Positions 10,427 to 17,700 of a DNA stretch of 50,493 nucleotides are shown piece after piece. The DNA comes from Cellulomonas sp. (lineage in GTDB: Bacteria; Actinomycetota; Actinomycetes; Actinomycetales; Cellulomonadaceae): the NCBI GenBank assembly GCA_017882855.1, contig JADGOR010000005.1, positions 1-50,493 of the forward strand. Reading direction: 5' to 3'. The notes under the pieces are model-generated. The model was given only the letters and a program-made list of their open reading frames with translations. It was not told the DNA's origin and ran no database searches. The first letter of the stretch is position 1. Each line of letters opens with the position of its first letter. A program made the position numbers and the translations under genes.

Positions 10427-10691
10427 CGGCCGACACCGGACGGGCGATGGCGGTGGCCGCTGCTCGCGAGCGGCTGGCGACCGGCTGTCGCCTCGATCCG
10501 GACTCGACCCAGCGAACCGGGTCCACATTGCCCTGTCATCGTCACTTCACCCATCGATCGGATTCGGAGCCGCAGGCGGGCAGGGTGTACTCCTGTCACC
10601 GTCGCAACACGGAAGCCTCACCAGGTTAGGCCAGCGGTGAGGATTCGCGCCGCAGTCTCCCGGCGGAGACTGACGCCTCGCCAGAGAGCGA
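10427..10691 (-). promoter_or_regulatory. mgtA leader region; weak candidate for an M-box
   Basis: The region between mgtA and tRNA-Arg holds no gene. On the mgtA strand it contains GGTGAGGCTTCC (10611-10622), then CTGCCCG (10577-10583), then CGATGGGTGA (10547-10556). These occur in the same order as conserved blocks of the M-box Mg2+ riboswitch (GGTGAGGCTCC, CTGCCC, CAATGGGT). The 3' pairing strand of P1 is not evident, so the match is partial. A 7-bp hairpin (AGTCTCC-CGGC-GGAGACT) lies at 10654-10671. Confidence 0.3.
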
Positions 10692-10730
10692 ACGGCCCTC
10701 TCCGAGCGTTTCCGCTGGTGAGAGGGCCCT
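10692..10730 (-). terminator. Terminator after tRNA-Arg
   Basis: An inverted repeat with 9-bp arms (GGCCCTCTC at 10694-10702 and GAGAGGGCC at 10720-10728) lies just downstream of the tRNA-Arg 3' end on the minus strand. Confidence 0.7.
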
Positions 10731-10737
10731 TCCGCTG

Positions 10738-10810
10738 CGCGCCCGAAGGGACTCGAACCCCCAACCTTCTGATCCGTAGTCAGATGCTCTATCCGTTGAG
10801 CTACGGGCGC
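10738..10810 (-). tRNA. tRNA-Arg (anticodon ACG)
   Basis: This 73-nt tRNA has the acceptor stem GCGCCCG/CGGGCGC, anticodon stem TCTGA/TCAGA with loop CTACGGA, and T-loop GTTCGAG. The anticodon ACG, with wobble A changed to inosine, reads CGN arginine codons. CCA is not encoded. A promoter candidate lies upstream on the same strand: -35 TTGGGT (10856-10861), 17-base spacer, -10 TATCCT (10833-10838). Confidence 0.97.
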
Positions 10811-10832
10811 AGGTCATTACAGACCGACGACG

Positions 10833-10861
10833 AGGATACCGGCAGATCGGCTCGCACCCAA
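10833..10861 (-). promoter_or_regulatory. Promoter for tRNA-Arg
   Basis: On the minus strand TTGGGT (10856-10861) and TATCCT (10833-10838) are separated by 17 bases, with the -10 box 22 bases before the mature tRNA 5' end. Confidence 0.5.
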
Positions 10862-10971
10862 ACCGTTAGGTCGGCTGGACCACACCGGGCGGAGCTCCCG
10901 GCGCCTCCGGTCGGAGCGCCCGGCGTCCGCCAACGCTCCCATGCCCACAACCAGGCGGGCCGAGATGGCAA

Positions 10972-11002
10972 ACGGCCCCGGCTCGCGGAGAGCCAGGGCC
11001 GT
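10972..11002 (-). terminator. Terminator after tRNA-Ser(GCT)
   Basis: Arms ACGGCCCCGGCTC and GAGCCAGGGCCGT pair with one mismatch around a 5-base loop. On the minus strand the stem is followed by TTTGCC. Confidence 0.65.
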
Positions 11003-11008
11003 GCTGAG

Positions 11009-11097
11009 CGGAGACGGAGGGATTTGAACCCTCGGAAGGGTTGCCCCTTCACGACATTAGCAGTGTCGCGCACTAGACCGGGCTATGCGACGTCTCC
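11009..11097 (-). tRNA. tRNA-Ser (anticodon GCT)
   Basis: This 89-nt class II tRNA has the acceptor GGAGACG/CGTCTCC, anticodon stem CGACA/TGTCG with loop CTGCTAA, a long variable arm and T-loop GTTCAAA. It reads AGC and AGU serine codons. A -10 box TACCCT (minus strand, 11108-11113) lies 10 bases before the mature 5' end. Its charging enzyme, serS, is also in the window at 23733-25010. Confidence 0.97.
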
Positions 11098-11161
11098 AAG
11101 CCTGCCCAGGGTAGCGGGCCGATCGGCGACCGGGCAAAGCGTTCCCCGGCGCCGTCCGGGG

Positions 11162-12436
11162 TTACGTCTCGAAGGCCCATTCGCGGTCGGTGAGGCTCTT
11201 CGCGATGACGAGTCCGACAACGATGGAGACCACCACGAAGCTGCCCTGGACGCCGTTCGTCAGCGCGTCGATGATCTTGCCGTCGTTGAAGCTCACGACC
11301 GTTCGATACGCGGCCACACCCGGCACCATGATCAGCACTGCCGGCACCGAAAGGGTGATGTTCGGCGACGCTATCCTCGGTGCCGCCCACGCGGCGAGGA
11401 CGCCGATGACCACGCAGGACAACGTCGTCGCGGCTTGGACGACGACGCCACGGTCGACCATCTCGAGCCGCGCCACGTTCCCGACCATGCCGATGCCCGC
11501 GGCGGTGAACGCCATCTTCAACGGCGTGTTGAACATGAGGGCGAAGCCCAGGACGCCGCCGGCGCTCGCCAGCGCTCGCAGGGCGATCAGCACGGCAGGC
11601 GCCAGATCCATCGCAGGCGGACTCCCGATGGTGAGCCCGGCTGCGACGGCCACCGCCCAGACGCTGAGCGCCGAAGCGAGCAGGATCATCAGCGCATAGA
11701 CAGTTCGTGACACACCCGCCGAGAAGTCCAGCTTGGCCAGGTCCAGCGCTCCCGTGACCAGTGCGAAGCCGGGCACCAGGAAGAGCACCGCGGAGACGAA
11801 CCCGGCTTGGTGGACGGACGTCGAGCCGGTGACGGTGTCCACGACCGCGATGACGCCCAGGTAGGCGACACAGGCCACCGCCGCTGCGGTCATCGTCACG
11901 CCGAAGTGGTTGAAGCCACGGTGCAGGATCGAGCGGCGCGCCCACTGCCCCAAGGTCGCCGCGACCGCGACCGAGAGGCACTCCACGAGGCGGCCGTTGT
12001 TCAGGAAGGCGAAGGCGGCGCACGCCAACCCCGCGAAGAGCCCGTTCGCGTAGGCGGGGTACAGGTAGGGCCGCGCCTCGATCACGTCCAGACCGGCATT
12101 GACCTCTTCGACCGTGGAACCGGCCGGGAGCTCAGCCGTCATGGCTTCGAGCCGGGAGATCCGGTCAGCATTGACCGCGATGGCACGGATCTCCGCCACC
12201 TCGGTCCGGAAGATCAGTCCGCGGTGCGAGGTCGCAGTGATCTCGGTGAGCGTGACATGGGCGCTGTGCCGGTCCAGTCCGATGGCACGGGCCACTTGCT
12301 GCATCGCGAGCTTGACCCGATAGCTTCCCGTGCCTGCCGACAGCATCAGGCGGCCGGTTCGTAGCACGACGCCGGACTGGCGGATCAGGCCGACCGGTTC
12401 GAGGGCGTCCTCGGGCAGGTCGGAGAGCGGGGTCAT
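11162..12436 (-). CDS. Threonine/serine exporter, ThrE family
   Basis: This is a 424-residue polytopic membrane protein with the two-part structure of ThrE exporters. A soluble N-terminal part (about 1-110, including GSYRVKLAMQQVARAIGL) is followed by about ten hydrophobic segments made of a DUF1212-like and a ThrE_2-like half (ending VIMVPGVAAYRTVVSFNDGK). The family exports threonine and serine from the cytoplasm. The ATG at 12436 lies six bases after AATGAT, a weak leaderless -10 match; an in-frame ATG at 12472 is possible. It stands alone between two serine tRNA genes. Confidence 0.85.
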   Translation of the reverse strand: MTPLSDLPEDALEPVGLIRQSGVVLRTGRLMLSAGTGSYRVKLAMQQVARAIGLDRHSAHVTLTEITATSHRGLIFRTEVAEIRAIAVNADRISRLEAMTAELPAGSTVEEVNAGLDVIEARPYLYPAYANGLFAGLACAAFAFLNNGRLVECLSVAVAATLGQWARRSILHRGFNHFGVTMTAAAVACVAYLGVIAVVDTVTGSTSVHQAGFVSAVLFLVPGFALVTGALDLAKLDFSAGVSRTVYALMILLASALSVWAVAVAAGLTIGSPPAMDLAPAVLIALRALASAGGVLGFALMFNTPLKMAFTAAGIGMVGNVARLEMVDRGVVVQAATTLSCVVIGVLAAWAAPRIASPNITLSVPAVLIMVPGVAAYRTVVSFNDGKIIDALTNGVQGSFVVVSIVVGLVIAKSLTDREWAFET

Positions 12437-12539
12437 CCGACCATCATTGCGGCTCTGGTGCGGTGCGGTCATGCGACCAAGGTCCGCTGTCCCCAGCCGC
12501 AGTCCCGGTCGAACGCCGGACGAAGTGGAGCGATGTGGC

Positions 12540-12556
12540 ACGCGCCTTCGGCGCGT
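12540..12556 (-). terminator. Hairpin downstream of tRNA-Ser(TGA)
   Basis: A 7-bp stem (ACGCGCC/GGCGCGT) with loop TTC lies about 40 bases past the 3' end of tRNA-Ser(TGA) on the same strand and could end its transcript. Confidence 0.4.
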
Positions 12557-12596
12557 CGATGCCCAACCGCTCCACTCAGGTGCCGGAATACCAGGG

Positions 12597-12684
12597 CGGA
12601 GGGCGTGGGATTCGAACCCACGGTACGGGGTAACCGCACAACGGTTTTCAAGACCGTCGCCTTCGGCCGCTCAGCCAGCCCTCC
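12597..12684 (-). tRNA. tRNA-Ser (anticodon TGA)
   Basis: This 88-nt class II tRNA has the acceptor GGAGGGC/GCCCTCC, anticodon stem ACGGT/ACCGT with loop CTTGAAA, an extended variable arm and T-loop GTTCGAA. It reads UCA-type serine codons. CCA is not encoded. Confidence 0.97.
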
Positions 12685-12724
12685 TGGTGGCGCCCATTGT
12701 GCCAGCGATCGAGCAATACACGTG

Positions 12725-13144
12725 CTATCCCAGCCACCAGTGGATGGGCCGTCCGGGCGAGATCACGGACAGCTGGTAGAGGGCCGCCACCCGCGCGACG
12801 AGCGGGTCGTACGTTGCGATCGCCCCGACGTCGGGATGGGCGACGGCGGTACCGACGTGAAGGGCGGCGAATGGGCCGAGCACCGACGCCGCCATCGCTG
12901 CGACCTTGAGGGTCTGGTCCGAGAACCGTAGGTGCGGAATCTCGAGCTCGACCTCGCGGGCGCGCTCACGTGCCTCCGGACCGAGCAGGTCGGCCGCCCG
13001 TCGCAGCTCGGACAGGCTCAGAGGTGTGGTGACGAGATCCCCGCGATGCTCGTCGGCCCACTCATGCCACGCGGCAGCCTCTGGGAGCCCCGGCGCGCCA
13101 GGCAAGTATCGGCTGAGAGCCGACCCGTCGACGTAGACCAGCAT
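12725..13144 (-). CDS. PIN-domain protein (VapC-like), no antitoxin seen
   Basis: This is a 139-residue PIN-fold protein. The first acidic residue is in VDGSALSRYL (Asp6), the second is probably the Glu in SLSELRRA (near 45), and the last is in ATYDPLVA. The third acid, usually Asp in a DALHLA motif, is replaced: the matching stretch reads AALHVGTA. PIN toxins are metal-dependent ribonucleases, so this protein may be inactive or only weakly active. No antitoxin gene lies upstream: the 107 bases before the ATG at 13144 run to the end of cvnD. It may be an orphan relic. Confidence 0.7.
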   Translation of the reverse strand: MLVYVDGSALSRYLPGAPGLPEAAAWHEWADEHRGDLVTTPLSLSELRRAADLLGPEARERAREVELEIPHLRFSDQTLKVAAMAASVLGPFAALHVGTAVAHPDVGAIATYDPLVARVAALYQLSVISPGRPIHWWLG

Positions 13145-13215
13145 CCTCGCTCACCCGATCGTTCCGCGCACCCAGCCCGACCCCTGCGGGTCGAGCCTAG
13201 CGGCGAGCGCTCGGG

Positions 13216-13238
13216 CCGACGGCCACTCGAGCCGTCGG
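13216..13238 (-). terminator. Terminator of the cvn operon
   Basis: An 8-bp stem (CCGACGGC/GCCGTCGG) with a 7-base loop lies 14 bases after the cvnD stop on the minus strand. Confidence 0.55.
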
Positions 13239-13251
13239 GCGAGGGTGCGGG

Positions 13252-13860
13252 TCAGCCGCGCAGGCGCTGCATCGCGAGCTGAACCAGCGCGATGAGAGCC
13301 TGCTTGGTTGCCGACCGAGACCGCGCGTCGGTGTACATGACCGGCACGTGCGCCGGGATCGACAGGGCCTCGCGGACATCGTCCAGCTGGTGACGAGCCA
13401 CGCCGTCGAAGCAGTTGACCGCGACGACGAACGGGATGGTGCGGCTCTCGAAGTAGTCGACTGCCGGGAAGCACTGGTCGAGACGCTCCGTGTCGACCAG
13501 GACGACGCCACCGATGGCACCGCGGACCAGGTCGTCCCACATGAAGAGGAAGCGGTCCTGGCCGGGTGTCCCGAACAGGTACAGCCACAGGGAACCGGGG
13601 AGCGCGATGCGACCGAAGTCCATGGCGACCGTCGTGGTCGTCTTGCGGTCGGACACTCCACCAGCGTCGTCGACGCCGACGGAGTGCTCCGTCATGGCGG
13701 CTTCGGTGTTGAGCGGCTCGATGTCGGAGATCGAGCCGATGAAGGTCGTCTTGCCGACGGCGAAGCCGCCTGCGACGACGATCTTGACAACGGTGGGGGC
13801 AACGCCTCCGCCGGCGACTGTACGACCGGCAATTGCGGTGTCAGAGGGCGGATATGCCAT
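13252..13860 (-). CDS. cvnD: Conservon GTPase CvnD
   Basis: This is a 202-residue small G protein of the actinobacterial CvnD type. The P-loop is GGFAVGKT at residues 31-38. The G2 threonines are in DRKTTTTVAMDFG. The G3 motif is FGTPGQ rather than DTAGQ and the G4 motif is NCFD rather than NKxD, both usual in this family. It is the last gene of cvnABCD and should exchange GDP/GTP in a complex with the roadblock and DUF742 proteins at the kinase. The ATG at 13860 lies within the end of cvnC (20-base overlap); a GTG at 13869 is an alternative. Confidence 0.92.
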   Translation of the reverse strand: MAYPPSDTAIAGRTVAGGGVAPTVVKIVVAGGFAVGKTTFIGSISDIEPLNTEAAMTEHSVGVDDAGGVSDRKTTTTVAMDFGRIALPGSLWLYLFGTPGQDRFLFMWDDLVRGAIGGVVLVDTERLDQCFPAVDYFESRTIPFVVAVNCFDGVARHQLDDVREALSIPAHVPVMYTDARSRSATKQALIALVQLAMQRLRG

Positions 13861-14233
13861 TGAGAACACTCTCCAGCACGCTGAGGGATAGGGCGGGGTT
13901 CTGACCGGTCTCTGGGCTGACCGGAGTCGAGAGGTGGATCTTGAGATAGCTCGCGTCGGACAGGTCGGTGACCAGGACCCGCACCACGCCGAGGGGCAAC
14001 CTGAGGTACGCGGAGAGTTCAGCGATCGAGACGAAGGTCGACGAGCACTCTTCGAGGATGCGGCGCTTCTCCGGGGTCAAGCCGCGGCTCGTGACTGCGC
14101 TGGGCAACGCCTCGACCAGGGCCTCTAGGGGCAGGTCACTGCTCGACATGGCGCGGCGTCCGCCGGTGACGGCGTACGGGCGCACGGTCGAGGTTTCGTC
14201 GTGCTCCTCGTCTGGCCCAGTCGGAAACGTCAT
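13841..14233 (-). CDS. cvnC: Conservon DUF742 protein CvnC
   Basis: This is a 130-residue DUF742 protein. The typical pattern is present: VRPYAVTGGR near 17-26, LPLEALV, PEKRRILEEC, SIAELSAYLRLPLGVVRVLVTDL (a winged-helix-like stretch) and the C-terminal LSVLESVLNGISAL. Members of this family sit between the roadblock protein and the GTPase in conservons and are thought to link them or bind DNA. The ATG at 14233 follows cvnB by 13 bases and the gene overlaps cvnD by 20 bases, consistent with one transcript and coupled translation. Confidence 0.92.
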   Translation of the reverse strand: MTFPTGPDEEHDETSTVRPYAVTGGRRAMSSSDLPLEALVEALPSAVTSRGLTPEKRRILEECSSTFVSIAELSAYLRLPLGVVRVLVTDLSDASYLKIHLSTPVSPETGQNPALSLSVLESVLNGISAL

Positions 14234-14246
14234 CGTCGTCTCCTTG

Positions 14247-14693
14247 TCAGGAGGTCGGCCTCAAGGCGCCGTCAACCGGAAGGCTGCTACGCATCTCAGT
14301 GATGAGCTGCGGGGTCAGCGTCGCCTCGGTCCGGGACACCAGCATGGCCATCTCGTAACCGATGAGTCCAACATCACAGCTGGATTCCGCGACCACGGCC
14401 AGGACAGAGCCGTTCGAGACAGACATCAGGAACAAGAACAACTCGTCCATCTCGACGATCGCTTGCCGAACCTCGCCAGCCTGGAGTTGGCGCGCAGCGC
14501 CTCGGGTCAGGCTGGACATGCCGGCGACGATGGCGGACATCTGGTCGCCACTGGTCCGGTCGAGATTCTGCGACATCGCCATCAGTAGGCCGTCCGCGGA
14601 GACGACCAGCGTGTGGCGCGTACCAGGAACGGTCCGGACGAAGTTGTCCAGAAGCCATCCGAAGTTCACGGCCTCGGTACTAAGCGCGGTCAC
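14247..14693 (-). CDS. cvnB: Conservon roadblock/LC7 protein CvnB
   Basis: This is a 148-residue roadblock/LC7 domain protein: FGWLLDNFVRTVPGTRHTLVVSADGLLMAMS at the start, then GDQMSAIVAGMSSLTRGAARQL, and ELFLFLMSVSNGSVLAVVA. Roadblock proteins dimerise and regulate small GTPases, here most likely CvnD. The gene lies 54 bases after cvnA and 13 before cvnC on the same strand. Confidence 0.93.
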   Translation of the reverse strand: MTALSTEAVNFGWLLDNFVRTVPGTRHTLVVSADGLLMAMSQNLDRTSGDQMSAIVAGMSSLTRGAARQLQAGEVRQAIVEMDELFLFLMSVSNGSVLAVVAESSCDVGLIGYEMAMLVSRTEATLTPQLITEMRSSLPVDGALRPTS

Positions 14694-14747
14694 TTTGGTC
14701 CTCCTCAGGGGTACAACGCGGTGCTGCCATGGTAGTTGTCATTGTCA

Positions 14748-17700
14748 TCAGCCTCGAGACGCGCTCTCGCTCGGGTCCAGGCCGGCGGAGTAACCGCCGC
14801 TCGGGTCATTCCCAAGATTCGGTGCGCCCTCCGCCGACGGCGTTCCGGGTGCGATGTGGGCGGCGCGCCGACCACGGGACGACCCGGACTGGAAACTGGC
14901 CAGTAGGGAACGCACCTGCTCGGCGTCGCGGGCTTCCCGCGGCTCAGATGCGGTCGATACTGCACCACCCGCTGCAACTGCTGCTGGATGGGTGGCGATC
15001 AGTGGTGTCTCCGGCACGGCGGCGGGCACCCGACGCTTGAGCGCCGTCCTGCCTCCGTCCACGGTGCTCGGGCGATAGGACGAGAGCTGGCTGAACTCGG
15101 AGAGTGCCTGCTGCGCGATGTCAGAGCGCTCCGCAAGCATACGGGCCGCGTCACTTGCCATGGAGCCGATCGGAGCGAAGTCCGGGACAAAAGTCGGCTT
15201 GTAGGGGCGCGCGCCGGAGCCGTCGCCGTCGTGCGGTGCGTAGGGCATCGCGCCGGAGCCGGTGGGAGCGGGGGTGAACGCCGGGCTGGTCGTCGGGAAC
15301 TCGACGGGCTCGTACGGACGCTGGGACAGCTCGTCCGCGCCGTACGTCGCCGCGTACGGGCTCGGTTCCGGGATGGGCGCGGGTGTGGACTCGAACACCG
15401 GCGGTTCGTAGGCCTGCGGCGTCCAGGCCGCGGGGTACACGGGGTACAGCGACTCGGCCGGAGGCGCTGGTGGCGGCGGGACGTAGGCCGACTGGGCTGC
15501 GGGCGCAGGTGCCACGGGGTATGCCGACGCGGCCGGCGGTGCCGGGTAGGCGGAGAACGCCGACTCCGTCGGCTGAGTCTCAGGTGCCGGGTAGGCGGAG
15601 AACGCCGACTCCGTCGGCTGAGTCTCAGGCGCCGGGTAGGCGGACAACACCGATTCGGCCGGCTCAGTCTCAGGCGCCGGGTAGGCCTTCACGGCTTCGT
15701 CCGAAGCCCAAGCCGGGGTCGGCGGAGCCGCGACGACTGGCTGCGCGGTCCGTGTGCCGGCGGCGACGGGACCTGGCCGGACGATGGCCGAGAAGTCGTC
15801 AAGCGCCGGCGGTGCAGGCGTGACGCTGGGGACCTGCTTCCGGCGACCGAACACGCGCCGGAAGAATCCCGGCTTCGGCGCGGTCGGGGCCCCGACGAGG
15901 ATCTCCGAGAAGCCCGGGCCGGCAGGAAGCGCCGTCGCGTGCGACTCTGCGGCTTCGGACGAACCGCCGAACGCGGGGCTGGGCTCGGCACTCGGGACGG
16001 GGCTCTCACGCGGGTACTCGACGTAGGCATTCGGGCTCGGGTACGACGCAGCCTCGGCAGGCGGGTACGACTCGTACTGGATCGGGACCTCTGGAGCACT
16101 GTCGACTCCGTACGCGGCCTCCGCGAAGCTCGAACCGTCAAACACCGGGAATGCGGAGGGCTCGAGAGCGACCGCGCCGGAGGACGGCGCGTGGTGGTCG
16201 TCCACGGCGTTCCGCGCGCCGAAGTCGGCGCCCGCCGCAGCAACTTCGTCACCCTGCGTCGGAGTCGCCTCGCTGGCGCGGCCGAACTCGGCTTCGAACG
16301 GGGTGACGTCGTAGTCGTCATCGGGCTCGAGTCCGGGAACGACGAACGGCGGCGGCTCTTGCTCACCGAAGCCGGCACCCTGGAACTCAGGCTCCTCCGG
16401 CTGTGCGCTCGCGCCCGAGGTGGTCTCGAACCCGAGACCGGGCTCGGCCGTCACGCCACTCGGGGCGCCGTCGAAAGTGTCGTCGGCGACGTGGTGGCCG
16501 ATCGACGTCGACGCGGTGGTCGCGGCCGCGGCCGCGGACCACTCTTCGACCTCGGCGGGCTGGGGCTCGGGCTGGGGCTCGGGCTCGGGCGTGGACATGG
16601 TCGGCACCGGGAGGCTCGGCTCCGATGGCTCGGACCGCTTCTCGACCACGGGAACGAGCGGTGTCGACGACGGGATCATCACCGGTTGGAACGGTACTTC
16701 CTCGGCGGACTCGGTACCTGCCTGAGCTGCACCGCGGCGCGACCGGAAGCCGGAGAACATCCCGGCGCGACTCGCGGCGTCGGGGGCCGGGGTCGTGGAG
16801 TCGAACACGCCGTCGGGAGACCATCCGGCAAGCGATGGGAGAGCCGGCAGGACGTGCCGACCAGCCGCAAGGTCCGCTTCCGAGATGGGCACGGCAGTGA
16901 TCGGCGACCCGTCGTCGGCGCGGGTGCGACGGCGTGGCAGCCCAAGCTCGGTCTGACCATCCGTCAGGTCCGCAAGGTTGACCGCCTTGACGAGCGGCGG
17001 CTCCGGCTCGACAGATGTCTCCGCCGCGGCGCGACGGGCCGGCAGGTCGGCCGCCGCGTGGTCTCGGGTCGGCAGACCGGTGGCCGTTGCCTGGCCGAAG
17101 GACTCGAGGGGCTCGAGCGGCTCGAGCGGCGCGTCCCGCCGGATCTGCGGGGCGTAGATGTCGCCGGCCGGAACGAACGGGGTCTGTGCCGACGCGGCTG
17201 CAGCACCCGGCACGTGGATCTCGCGGTGCTCCTCGGCGAGGAACAGGGTGCGCGGGAAGGTGATGGTGGCAAGGGTGCCCGAGCCGGCTTGAGACTTCGA
17301 CAGCACAACGGATGCGTTGAGCCGTTGGGCGATGCGGCCGACCACGTAGAGACCAAGACGCTGCGTGCCCAGGACGTCGCCGGCGGAGACCGACGAGATC
17401 TTCTCGTTCGCCGCCGCGAGCTCGTCATTCGACATCCCGAGCCCGTGGTCAGCGATCGTGACAGTCACGCTGAGGTCGTCCATCGCGGTCTCGACCTCGA
17501 CCGGGGTGCCCGGCTCCGAGAACACCGTCGCGTTCTCGAGGAGCTCGGCCATCAGGTGCGCGGACGCCAGGGCGTTGTGCCCGAGCATCGACGGGTCGAT
17601 CGGCAGGGCCAGCTGGACCCGCTCATAGTGCTCGATCTCGCTGGACGCCGTCCGGATCACGTTCGACAACGTCATCTGGCCACGGATGCGACGACCGGAG

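Noticed and set aside
10738-12684. tRNA cluster as an integration site for a mobile element
   Set aside because: No integrase, no repeated tRNA 3' end and no phage genes are seen nearby.
15541-15690. Regularly spaced repeats that might suggest a CRISPR array
   Set aside because: The 45-bp units are contiguous, in frame with cvnA and lack unique spacers; no cas gene is present.
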